Assembly: GCA_900765185.1 (NCBI GenBank)
Contig: CAAFQT010000047.1
Span: forward strand, 1 to 7,054
DNA: 7,054 nt
Source: an uncultured Collinsella sp.
GTDB taxonomy: Bacteria; Actinomycetota; Coriobacteriia; Coriobacteriales; Coriobacteriaceae
Direction of reading: 5' to 3'
Shown: positions 1 through 6,032 of the stretch, piece by piece
Numbering within the stretch: the stretch's first letter is position 1
Layout: every line of letters begins with the position of its first letter
Made by a program: the position numbers and the translations under genes
The notes under the pieces: generated by a model
Database searches by the model: none
What the model saw: only the letters and a program-made list of their open reading frames with translations
Told to the model about the DNA's origin: nothing

Positions 1-19
1 ACGTGTGCTCTTCCGATCT
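1..19 (+). other. Illumina TruSeq Read 2 adapter end (not genomic)
   Basis: The first 19 bases match the 3' end of the TruSeq Read 2 adapter, ending in GCTCTTCCGATCT. They are library sequence, not part of the organism. Genomic sequence begins at 20. The matching Read 1 adapter is at the other end. Confidence 0.97.
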
Positions 20-69
20 GAAATCACGTTTAGCGGGGTCCTAGCGTGATTTCCCTAGGGGAATCACGC
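20..69. repeat. Overlapping inverted repeats downstream of yhcH
   Basis: Three copies of one motif occur in alternating orientation: GAAATCACG at 20-28, CGTGATTTC at 45-53 and GAATCACGC at 61-69. The first two form a 9-bp perfect stem with a 16-nt loop. The second and third form a 26-bp near-perfect palindrome (44-69, one mismatched pair) centred on CCTAGG. The two hairpins share an arm and exclude one another. The element lies 32 bp past the yhcH stop on the minus strand. It may be a terminator or a protein-binding palindrome, but no clear U-tract follows before the adapter. Confidence 0.6.
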
Positions 70-100
70 CATCAGACGAATAGCTCTGCCAGGCAGTTCG

Positions 101-574
101 CTACTCTTCCCAGTAAGCATCTGCAAGCAGCTTAAAGCAGATCTTCTTGACCGGCTGCGCGCCATCGTCCGGGAACTCGAGCGTGGGCATATGAGGCTCG
201 CCGGCAACGAACAATGCAAACTTATCGTCAGCAAGATCGCCGGCGATCGAGGCGTCGGAATCGACCAGATCGTAGTCGTCCTTCTCGTCAAACTCCTGGA
301 CCAGCGTCAAGCTGCCCGTAGCGACCTTAAAGGCCTCGCGACCCTCGACATCGATCTGCAGGTCGTGATAGCGCTGATGCGTCTCATAGTGAGCCTCGGC
401 CTCGGGACGCGTCGTGGGAGCCATGACGTTCGCATAGACCTTGTCGCCCAGAATCGGATGGCTGCCGACCTCGAGCTGCGCCGGATCGTTCTCCTCGAGC
501 CAGTCAATCAGCACATCGAGGCCCTTGAGCATTCCGCGGTATTCCTCGATATCGCCCAATGCACCGTAAATCAT
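101..574 (-). CDS. yhcH: YhcH/YjgK/YiaL family protein (DUF386), probable sugar anomerase
   Basis: A 157-residue protein of the usual length for the YhcH/YjgK/YiaL (DUF386) family, which has a cupin-like beta-barrel. Visible family features are the segment GSHPILGDKVYANV (38-50 region), the putative metal ligands E64, H66 and H70 in YETHQRYHDLQ, H128 in GEPHMP, and a KKICFKL strand near the C-terminus. E. coli YhcH (NanQ) speeds N-acetylneuraminate anomerisation, and other members sit in sugar operons with unclear roles. Here the neighbours point to an amino sugar or tagatose/galactose phosphate rather than sialic acid, but the substrate is inference. The ATG at 574 has a GAGGGG ribosome site (581-586) six bases upstream. 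It is last in the apparent galM-lacC-yhcH unit, separated from lacC by the nagA remnant. No signal peptide is seen, so it is cytoplasmic. Confidence 0.92.
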   Translation of the reverse strand: MIYGALGDIEEYRGMLKGLDVLIDWLEENDPAQLEVGSHPILGDKVYANVMAPTTRPEAEAHYETHQRYHDLQIDVEGREAFKVATGSLTLVQEFDEKDDYDLVDSDASIAGDLADDKFALFVAGEPHMPTLEFPDDGAQPVKKICFKLLADAYWEE

Positions 575-606
575 CTAAATCCCCTCTCGGATCGTTTCTT
601 TGGCGG

Positions 607-758
607 CTACTCGATAAACGCGTTACCGACGCTGTTGCCGCCCACATACGTCTCGACCAGGGTAAGGTCGGGATTGAACACGACAACGTCGGCGTCGCGC
701 CCCGACATAATGCTATCGCACTTGTCGTCGACATGAGCTAGCAAGCGATGCCGGGACC
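607..758 (-). pseudogene. Truncated 3' remnant of a second nagA
   Basis: Read on the minus strand, 607-738 encodes the last 43 residues and stop of a NagA-like protein, from AHVDDKC through SIMSGRDAD and LTLVETYVGG to VGNAFIE. Aligned by eye to the C-terminus of the intact nagA in this window (3465-3596), 33 of 43 residues and 108 of 132 bases match without gaps. Weaker identity seems to run on to about 758 (AGCGATGCCGG versus AGCGTGCCGG in nagA), with a 3-base difference and one extra base that breaks the frame. The remaining roughly 340 codons are absent and the lacC stop lies at 772. There is no start codon or ribosome site that would make it a gene. It is probably the tail of an older or paralogous nagA that once preceded yhcH. 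Confidence 0.88.
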
Positions 759-771
759 GACGCCCAAGCCC

Positions 772-1707
772 TTACAGCTCGGTCACGACAACGCCGTTGT
801 AGACCTCGTCCCAACGGTCCATGACCAGATGGCCGGTCATAGGATCCATGGCGTTGAGCTTGCCGCAAGTGTTGGCGGTTCGCAGCACCGTCTCGTCGTC
901 TGCGCCAGCAGCAATGGCATGCGCGAAGCCAGCGATAGTGGAGTCACCAGAGCCCGTGGCGTTAACGGCAGGGATATCGGGCGTCTTTGCGCGGAACGCA
1001 CGGCCATTGTGGAAGCCAACGGAGCCGGCAGCGCCCATGGACACGACGACCCAGGGGATATCGGAGAAGCGGGCGTCAGAAGCGAGCGCGGCGCGGAGCT
1101 CGTCCACATCGTCGGTGGTAAAGCTCGTGCCCAGAAGGCCGTTGATCTCGGTCAGGTTAGGCTTGACCAGCTCGGGCTTAATTTCGGACTTAAGGGCGGC
1201 CTCGAGCGAAGCACCCGAGGTATCGAGCAGCACCTTGGCGCCGGCGTTCTCGGCAATGCCCGTGATCTTGGCATAGTAGTCTGCCTCGACACCGCGGGGC
1301 AGAGAACCCGAAATGGTGACGACGTCGGCCTTGCCCGCAAGCTCAGTAAACTTGGCGGTAAAGGCATCGAGTTCCTCGGGTGCAATTGCCGGGCCACTCT
1401 CGAGCAGCTCGGTCTGGTTGCCGGCGTGGAGGATGTTGAGGCAAATGCGAGTCTCGCCCTTGATGGGCACAAAGTCGTTGTTAATACCGTTGGCGTCCAT
1501 GAGCTCAGCCATGTAGGCGCCCATGTGGCCGCCGAGCAGACCGGTTGCCACAACGTCGTCGCCCAGCTGACCCAGCACACGGGCCACGTTGAGGCCCTTG
1601 CCGCCAGCGGTCTTTTCGGGCGTCACACGGTTAACGTCGTCGATAATGAGCTCATCGAGCTGATAGCGCGTATCGACAGACGGGTTCATCGTAACGGTGA
1701 GGATCAT
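772..1707 (-). CDS. lacC: Tagatose-6-phosphate kinase (LacC type, PfkB family)
   Basis: A 311-residue PfkB-family sugar kinase, full length for LacC/1-phosphofructokinase proteins. It opens with MILTVTMNPSVD, typical of the hexose-phosphate kinase branch. The glycine-rich substrate motif TAGGKGLNVARVLGQLG is at 33-49, ISGSLPRG is in the middle, and a KPN motif precedes the nucleotide site. The signature GSGDS is at about 252-256, with the catalytic base D255. The likely reaction is ATP-dependent phosphorylation of D-tagatose-6-P to tagatose-1,6-bisphosphate in the cytoplasm. LacC is preferred over FruK because the start, IKGETR and GSGDSTIAG segments resemble LacC and because AgaS and NagA nearby supply tagatose-6-P. 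Fructose-1-P kinase activity cannot be excluded from sequence. The ATG at 1707 has TAAGGAG (1714-1720) six bases upstream. The gene follows galM by 59 bp with no terminator between, suggesting cotranscription. Confidence 0.88.
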   Translation of the reverse strand: MILTVTMNPSVDTRYQLDELIIDDVNRVTPEKTAGGKGLNVARVLGQLGDDVVATGLLGGHMGAYMAELMDANGINNDFVPIKGETRICLNILHAGNQTELLESGPAIAPEELDAFTAKFTELAGKADVVTISGSLPRGVEADYYAKITGIAENAGAKVLLDTSGASLEAALKSEIKPELVKPNLTEINGLLGTSFTTDDVDELRAALASDARFSDIPWVVVSMGAAGSVGFHNGRAFRAKTPDIPAVNATGSGDSTIAGFAHAIAAGADDETVLRTANTCGKLNAMDPMTGHLVMDRWDEVYNGVVVTEL

Positions 1708-1766
1708 TTTTAGCTCCTTATCTCGCAGGCTCCTTGTGCCTCGCGATACGAGTCGACAAAACGGAA

Positions 1767-2648
1767 TTACAGAATCTCAATCGTGAACGAGCGAACGACG
1801 GTCTCCTTGGGCTTGGCGACAAGGCAGCCGCGCTTATGCTCAAGCACGTCGTCCTCATCGGAGCAGGTCGAAAGGCCGCCCCAGGGCTCAACCGCCACAA
1901 AATCGCCCTCGGGCTTGCTCCACACAATGAGATATGGGAAGCCCTCAAAGCTCAGGCGGACGCCCTTGTCCTCCCCCTTCTTAGAAAGCGTGACCTGGCG
2001 GCTCTCGAGCACGTCAAAGATGGTCTCCGCAAAATCGAAGAGCTCGTGCGACAGGGGCAGCGCCTTTCCCACCATGGGGTTCTTGGAGCGGTTTGCCACG
2101 TCAATCAAGCCAGTCGAGGGGACGGCAGTGCAAAGCTCAGCAGCCTCGTCCTTCTCAAAGCGCAGCTCGTAGTCCGTATAGGCCTCGCCCTCATCGAGCG
2201 GACACCTAAAGCCGGGATGACCGCCAATAAAGAACGGCATGTCCTCGGTACCCTCGTTGGTGACCTCGTAGGAAACGCGCACGGCAGCGTCCTCGAGCGT
2301 ATAGCGGGCGACAAGCTTAAACGGATACGGATAATCGCTCAGCAGCGCGGCGTTATCCTCCGAAGCCAGGCACATCGCCAGCTCGTTCTCGCTCTGGCTC
2401 AGCAGCTTCCACTCCTGTTTGCGCGCAAACCCATGGCGAGCGAGCTTTACATGATGCCCGGCAAACGTCATGGCGTTGTTATCGCGCAAGCCTCCGCAAA
2501 TCGGGAAGCAAATCGGTGCCTGGCCGGACCACACGGCGGGATCGCCCTGCCACAGATACTCGCAACCTCCGGCCTTGATCGAGGTAAACGAACCACCAGC
2601 CGTGGACACCTTAATAGAAATCGAATCGTTGGAGAGAGCGTATTCCAT
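1767..2648 (-). CDS. lacX: Aldose 1-epimerase family protein (LacX type)
   Basis: A 293-residue GalM-superfamily beta-sandwich protein, closest in layout to LacX of lactococcal lac operons. Visible matches are the N-terminal GGSFTSIKAGGCEYLWQGDP region, GQAPICFPICGGLR (42-55), RHGF with H72, IGGHPGF with H144, and VAVEPWGGLST with E254. The two histidines and the glutamate sit where mutarotases carry their substrate-binding and catalytic residues. It probably interconverts alpha and beta anomers of a hexose or hexose phosphate; the substrate is not determined. LacX and LacC also occur together in known tagatose-6-phosphate operons, which supports the pathway reading. The ATG at 2648 is chosen because AAAGG (2656-2660) lies seven bases upstream. 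An in-frame start 36 bases earlier (2684) lacks such a site. First gene of the galM-lacC-yhcH run and divergent from the flavodoxin gene. Confidence 0.88.
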   Translation of the reverse strand: MEYALSNDSISIKVSTAGGSFTSIKAGGCEYLWQGDPAVWSGQAPICFPICGGLRDNNAMTFAGHHVKLARHGFARKQEWKLLSQSENELAMCLASEDNAALLSDYPYPFKLVARYTLEDAAVRVSYEVTNEGTEDMPFFIGGHPGFRCPLDEGEAYTDYELRFEKDEAAELCTAVPSTGLIDVANRSKNPMVGKALPLSHELFDFAETIFDVLESRQVTLSKKGEDKGVRLSFEGFPYLIVWSKPEGDFVAVEPWGGLSTCSDEDDVLEHKRGCLVAKPKETVVRSFTIEIL

Positions 2649-2804
2649 TGCCCATCCTTTCGAACAACTGCTTTTTGCTCGCAAGTACCCGTCTCGGCCC
2701 TAACCAAAGGACAAACCCGCACGTTCATCGATGCGTCCGGTATCCCAGCCATGTAACGGGGTACCATACAGACATTGATGCAATTACAGCTGAAAGGCCT
2801 CCTT
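2649..2804. other. Divergent intergenic region between lacX and flavodoxin gene
   Basis: This 156-bp gap must hold the start signals for both flanking genes. Each gene has a good ribosome site at its edge (AAAGG at 2656-2660 minus; GAAAGG at 2792-2797 plus). I could not find a -35/-10 pair with good match and spacing on either strand, nor a TGGT-N4-ACCA operator like the one before agaS. A GGTACC palindrome at 2760-2765 is the only notable short symmetry. Confidence 0.5.
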
Positions 2805-3389
2805 ATGCGAACCATCATCCTCTACGCCTCGCGCCATCACGGCAATACGAAAAAGCTCGTGGACGCCATCGTCGAGGCACACCCCGAGATCGATACCCTT
2901 GACGTCAAGGCACTCGGTAAAAACGAGTATCCCAACCTGCACGAATATCATCTAATCGGTGTCGCCACGGGCATCTATTACTCCGAGATCGACAAGGACA
3001 TGGCACGAGTGCTCACGAACGTGCTGCAGCCGCAGGACAAGGTGTTTGGCCTTATGACCTACGGTGGCAAAAACAAGTGGTACGGCAAGGATATCGATGG
3101 CATCTGCCGCATGAGGCAGGCCATCTTTATGGGTGTCTACGGCTGCCCCGGCTTTGATACGTGGGGGCCGTTCAAACTCGCCGGCGGTGTCCAAAAGGGA
3201 CACCCGACCGCTGAGGAAATTAAGGGCGCCGTCGACTTCTTCGACAAGATCGAAGACGAATATGGCGACATCATTGTCGAAGAGTACGCCAAGCGTGAGA
3301 AGCGCCTAGCATACGAGAAGGAGCATCCTGCGGGAGGTCTTGTGGCCGGCGTTAAGCGCACGGCAAAGAAGATTGCTAACAAGCTGTAA
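2805..3389 (+). CDS. Flavodoxin family protein
   Basis: A 194-residue flavodoxin-like protein and the only plus-strand gene. The N-terminus MRTIILYASRHHGNTKKLVDAI gives the first beta strand, FMN phosphate-binding loop (about 9-15) and first helix. ATGIYYSEID (54-63) and FGLMTYGGKN (81-90) fit the later isoalloxazine-contacting loops, and HPTAEEIKGAVDFF (133-146) is the usual last helix of this family. A charged tail follows, ending in a basic stretch (GVKRTAKKIANKL) not part of the core fold. A role in flavin-based electron transfer is likely, but the redox partner is unknown. The ATG at 2805 is chosen over the TTG at 2775 because GAAAGG (2792-2797) is seven bases upstream. It is divergent from lacX, convergent with nagA, and has its own terminator. 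No link to amino-sugar use is evident. Confidence 0.85.
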   Translation: MRTIILYASRHHGNTKKLVDAIVEAHPEIDTLDVKALGKNEYPNLHEYHLIGVATGIYYSEIDKDMARVLTNVLQPQDKVFGLMTYGGKNKWYGKDIDGICRMRQAIFMGVYGCPGFDTWGPFKLAGGVQKGHPTAEEIKGAVDFFDKIEDEYGDIIVEEYAKREKRLAYEKEHPAGGLVAGVKRTAKKIANKL

Positions 3390-3420
3390 CTGTGAAGGTG
3401 CTATTGAGCGTTTAACCCAT

Positions 3421-3460
3421 ACGGCGGGTCCGAGCAGATTCGGGCCCGCCGTCTTTTTCT
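3421..3460 (+). terminator. Rho-independent terminator of flavodoxin gene
   Basis: A 13-bp GC-rich stem (3421-3433 with 3440-3452, one G-U pair) and a 6-nt loop are followed by CTTTTTCT at 3453-3460. It lies 31 bp after the flavodoxin stop. The U-tract is on the plus strand only. On the minus strand the hairpin follows the nagA stop by 12 bp but lacks a T-run, so any effect on nagA would be weaker. Confidence 0.9.
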
Positions 3461-3464
3461 ATCG

Positions 3465-4634
3465 TTACTCGGTAAAGGCGTTGCCGACGCTCTGGCCGCC
3501 AACATACGTCTCGACGAGGGTAAGCTCATGGTCGAACACGACAAAGTCGGCGTCGCGACCCGGCATGATGCTGCCGCACTTATCCTCGATGTGCGCGGAG
3601 CGTGCCGGCACCTCGGTTGCCATGCGAATGGCGATATCGGCGCTGGCGATGCCCCAGTCAACGATGTTCTTGACGCCCTGGGCAAGCGTGAGCACCGAGC
3701 CGGCAATGCTCTTGCCGTCGGCGAGCCAGCACAGGTTGTCCTTCATGATGACGTCCATGCCACCACTGGTGTAGCTGCCCTCGGGCATGCCGCCGCAGCC
3801 CAGGCAGTCAGTGATGAGCACCGTGTGTTGCCAGCCCTTTGCCTGCAGCAGCGCCTTGATGGCGGCAGGGTTTACGTGCTTGCCGTCACAGATGATCTCG
3901 GCGTAGGTCTCGGGCGTGGACATGGCAGCGCCCACGACACCGGGCTCACGGTGATGCAGCCCGCGCTGACCGTTATAGGTATGCGTAAAGCAGCTGGCAC
4001 CGGCGTTGATGGCGGCGATGCACTCATCGTAGGTGGCGTCGGAGTGACCGATGCTGGTCACCACACCCTTGGCATTCAGAGCAGCCGCATAAGCAGCGGC
4101 ACCGTCGCGCTCGGCCGCCATGGCGCTCTTGACGATGCGACCACCCGCAGCCTCCTGCCACTGATCGAAGACCTCCTCGGAGGGATCGATCAGGTAAGCG
4201 GGGTTCTGCGCGCCCACGTGCTTCATGGTAAAGAAGGGGCCCTCCAGGTAGATGCCCTGAATGCGAGCACCGCAGAAGTCGGGGCCGCGACCCTCGTCCG
4301 CCTGAGCGATGGCGGCGCAGGCGTCCTTGATCTGCTCGACGCCATCGGTGAACGTCGTGGGCAGCCAGCTGGTGGTGCCGCGACGGGCGAGCTCGGTCGA
4401 GCTGATATCGATGCCCTCGGGATCGTTATCGGTAGTTGAGTGGTTGTAGAAGCCATGGATGTGAGTATCGACCATACCCGGTGCGATCCACGATCCCGTG
4501 TAGTCCTTAATCTCGCAAGAGGGCTCGTCGGCCTGCCAGGCGCCAAAGACGCCATCCTCGACCATAAGATAACCGCCCAGTTGCGGGCCTGCCGGCAAGA
4601 AGAACTTGTCAGCCTTAATTGCGTACGTGCTCAT
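3465..4634 (-). CDS. nagA: N-acetylhexosamine-6-phosphate deacetylase (NagA/AgaA)
   Basis: A 389-residue amidohydrolase of full NagA length. It has the metal motif DTHIHG with H58 and H60, LEGPFF with E131, GHSDAT with H197, THTYN with H218, GLHHREPG (226-232), the catalytic aspartate D276 in ITDCLGCGG, and the usual C-terminal strand region (SIMPGRDADFVVF). Both histidines of the HxH pair are present, as in two-metal bacterial NagA enzymes and unlike the E. coli single-metal form. It hydrolyses the N-acetyl group of GlcNAc-6-P or GalNAc-6-P; because agaS is adjacent, GalNAc-6-P (an AgaA role) is the likelier substrate, by inference. The ATG at 4634 is chosen because AAGGAG (4640-4645) is five bases upstream; an in-frame GTG at 4640 overlaps that site. 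It is separated from agaS by a terminator, so it probably has its own promoter. A second copy survives as a fragment at 607-758. Confidence 0.95.
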   Translation of the reverse strand: MSTYAIKADKFFLPAGPQLGGYLMVEDGVFGAWQADEPSCEIKDYTGSWIAPGMVDTHIHGFYNHSTTDNDPEGIDISSTELARRGTTSWLPTTFTDGVEQIKDACAAIAQADEGRGPDFCGARIQGIYLEGPFFTMKHVGAQNPAYLIDPSEEVFDQWQEAAGGRIVKSAMAAERDGAAAYAAALNAKGVVTSIGHSDATYDECIAAINAGASCFTHTYNGQRGLHHREPGVVGAAMSTPETYAEIICDGKHVNPAAIKALLQAKGWQHTVLITDCLGCGGMPEGSYTSGGMDVIMKDNLCWLADGKSIAGSVLTLAQGVKNIVDWGIASADIAIRMATEVPARSAHIEDKCGSIMPGRDADFVVFDHELTLVETYVGGQSVGNAFTE

Positions 4635-4673
4635 ATGCACTCCTTGCTTCTAAAGCAGTTGACTGTAGTGATG

Positions 4674-4679
4674 CTTATA
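4674..4679 (-). promoter_or_regulatory. Candidate -10 box for nagA
   Basis: TATAAG on the minus strand matches the -10 consensus at five of six positions. It would place the transcript start about 33 bp before the nagA ATG, just downstream of the agaS terminator. No good -35 is seen at 16-18 bp spacing; that position falls in the terminator T-run. A short inverted repeat CAGT-TG-ACTG (4656-4665) lies in the presumed leader. Confidence 0.35.
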
Positions 4680-4691
4680 CCCAGCTCACAT

Positions 4692-4733
4692 AAAACAAAA
4701 AGCGCCCGCCCGCCGTTATGAGCGGACGGGCGC
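4692..4733 (-). terminator. Rho-independent terminator of agaS
   Basis: A 12-bp GC stem (4722-4733 with 4702-4713, one G-U pair on the minus-strand transcript) and an 8-nt loop are followed by TTTTTGTTTT (4701-4692). It starts 19 bp past the agaS stop. It should end most transcripts before nagA, separating the two genes despite their shared direction. Confidence 0.92.
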
Positions 4734-4751
4734 CCTTACAGGGGGACGCGA

Positions 4752-5918
4752 TTAAGCGGTGAAGGGGTGAATCGTCACGCCCTTAACCACGCGGTTGACC
4801 GTGCCGGTGGGGCTCGGCGTATCGGGCGTGTTGCCCACGCGCACGGAGTTGAGCAGGCTGATAGCCTGGGCAAACATCACGAACGGCAGAGCAAGGTAGC
4901 CCTCGGGAAGTGCCTCGTAGCCCTTAAAGGTGAAGGACTCACCCTCATAGACGGTGGCACCTTCCTGCTGAACGGCGATGGTGTGCTGAGCGATCTCGTC
5001 GCCACCAATCTCGTTGAGGATGTCGATGTCGTACTGACGGGTGTAGGCGTCGTTATTGACGAACACGAAGACGAGCGTCTTATCGTCGACGAAGGACTTA
5101 GGCCCGTGACGATAGCCCATGGAGGTGTCGTAGGAAGTAGCGACCAGACCGTGAGCGAGCTCAAGGATCTTGAGCTGGCTCTCCTGGGCAAGGCCACCGA
5201 AGGAGCCAGAACCCAAGTAGGTCACGCGGTTGAAGTCGCCAGCCAGGTAATCGGCGATCTCGGGCTCACGGGAGATGACCTCCTCGCCCATCTTGGCAAT
5301 CGTCTCGACCCACTCGGCCTTCTGCTCGTCAGAGGCAGTGTCGAAAATAAGGGTGGAGAGCAGGGTCATGCAGGAATAAGAACCGGTCATGGCGAAGCCC
5401 TTGTCGTTGGCGCGCGGAATGAGCAGCGTCAGCGCGTTGGGATCATCGGCAGACTCGACGGCGAGCTTGCCCTCGGGAGCGCAGGTGATGTTGAGGAACT
5501 TGACGTTGTGGACGAGCTCCTTGGCAACGGCAACGGCGGCAAGGCTCTCGGGGCTGTTGCCAGAGCGGGCAAAGGAAACCACGAGCGTGGGATCCTCGGC
5601 GCGCAGGAAGTCGCGCGGGGCGCTCACGATGTCGGTCGTGGCGATGGGCTTAAAGTCGTAGAGATCAGTGTTGCCAGCGTGACGCAGGTACGGGGCGCAG
5701 GTATCGCCAACATAGTCGGACGTACCGGCACCGGTAAAGACAACGGACAGACGGCCCTCGCCCATAGCGCGAGCCTCGGCCAGAAAGGCCTCGATGGCCT
5801 CCTTGTTCTCGCGATAGATGTTGAGCGTATCACGCCAAAGCTCGGGCTGCTGAGCAATCTCGGCCGTGGTGATCTGGGCGCCGAGCTCGGTGAGCTCCTC
5901 GACACTCTTCTCGAACAT
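4752..5918 (-). CDS. agaS: D-galactosamine-6-phosphate deaminase/isomerase (AgaS, SIS domains)
   Basis: A 388-residue double-SIS protein of AgaS length. The first SIS domain has FTGAGTSDY (61-69) and SFARSGNSPES (115-125). The second begins with YLGSGSFGGLAQESQLKILE (234-253), followed by MGYRHGPKSF (267-276), the sugar-phosphate-binding segment of SIS isomerases. The C-terminus DTPSPTGTVNRVVKGVTIHPF (366-386) is characteristic of AgaS. AgaS converts galactosamine-6-P to tagatose-6-P with release of ammonia, the step between NagA and LacC here. No glutaminase domain is present, which rules out GlmS. The ATG at 5918 has AGAGAGGT (5926-5933) seven bases upstream. A TATAAT box and a palindromic operator precede it and a strong terminator follows, so it can be expressed as a single-gene transcript. 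It is 114 bp downstream of the GntR gene in the same direction. Confidence 0.93.
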   Translation of the reverse strand: MFEKSVEELTELGAQITTAEIAQQPELWRDTLNIYRENKEAIEAFLAEARAMGEGRLSVVFTGAGTSDYVGDTCAPYLRHAGNTDLYDFKPIATTDIVSAPRDFLRAEDPTLVVSFARSGNSPESLAAVAVAKELVHNVKFLNITCAPEGKLAVESADDPNALTLLIPRANDKGFAMTGSYSCMTLLSTLIFDTASDEQKAEWVETIAKMGEEVISREPEIADYLAGDFNRVTYLGSGSFGGLAQESQLKILELAHGLVATSYDTSMGYRHGPKSFVDDKTLVFVFVNNDAYTRQYDIDILNEIGGDEIAQHTIAVQQEGATVYEGESFTFKGYEALPEGYLALPFVMFAQAISLLNSVRVGNTPDTPSPTGTVNRVVKGVTIHPFTA

Positions 5919-5957
5919 TTCTAATACCTCTCTCTAGAAGTAATCCTCTGACGTGCA

Positions 5958-5963
5958 ATTATA
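5958..5963 (-). promoter_or_regulatory. -10 box of the agaS promoter
   Basis: A perfect TATAAT lies on the minus strand. Transcription would begin near 5951, giving a leader of about 33 bases before the agaS ATG. No recognisable -35 hexamer is present. With 17-bp spacing its position (5981-5986) falls inside the palindromic operator, so a bound repressor would block polymerase. Confidence 0.7.
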
Positions 5964-5979
5964 CACTTCGGTTGGTTAT

Positions 5980-5993
5980 CTGGTAGTAACCAG
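5980..5993. promoter_or_regulatory. Putative GntR/HutC-type operator for agaS
   Basis: CTGGT-AGTA-ACCAG is a 14-bp inverted repeat with perfect 5-bp arms. Its TGGT-N4-ACCA core matches the known pattern of NagR (YvoA) and DasR sites, which control N-acetylglucosamine genes. It covers the -35 position of the agaS promoter. An overlapping pair TGGTTA (5973-5978) and TAACCA (5987-5992) gives an alternative register. The HutC-type regulator encoded immediately upstream is the probable binder. I saw no second copy in the other intergenic regions. Confidence 0.7.
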
Positions 5994-6032
5994 TTAAATG
6001 CAAAGAATCACCATATGGAAACGATGCAAACA

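Noticed and set aside
504..734. A 76-codon minus-strand frame across the nagA remnant and the yhcH start
   Set aside because: It uses a different frame from both the remnant and yhcH, overlaps the yhcH ribosome site and start, and is Arg/Ser-rich like other out-of-frame products.
748..1713. A 321-codon plus-strand open frame opposite lacC
   Set aside because: It is a codon-aligned antisense shadow of a convincing kinase and has no recognisable domain of its own.
1734..2756. A 340-codon plus-strand open frame opposite lacX
   Set aside because: It is a shadow of the LacX-type gene, with low-complexity composition and no family features.
2775..2804. TTG start giving ten extra residues on the flavodoxin
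   Set aside because: The ATG at 2805 has a well-spaced GAAAGG site and the flavodoxin fold starts directly at MRTIILYAS.
3528..4439. A 303-codon plus-strand open frame inside nagA
   Set aside because: It is antisense to a full-length NagA with all catalytic motifs, and its product is a typical Gly/Val/Leu/Asp-rich shadow.
4635..4640. GTG start two codons before the nagA ATG
   Set aside because: It overlaps the AAGGAG ribosome site that is correctly spaced for the ATG at 4634.
4767..5924. A 385-codon open frame on the plus strand exactly opposite agaS
   Set aside because: It mirrors the agaS frame almost end to end. Such antisense frames arise from GC-rich codon bias that avoids reverse-strand stops. 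The product has no recognisable domain, while the minus-strand product is clearly AgaS.
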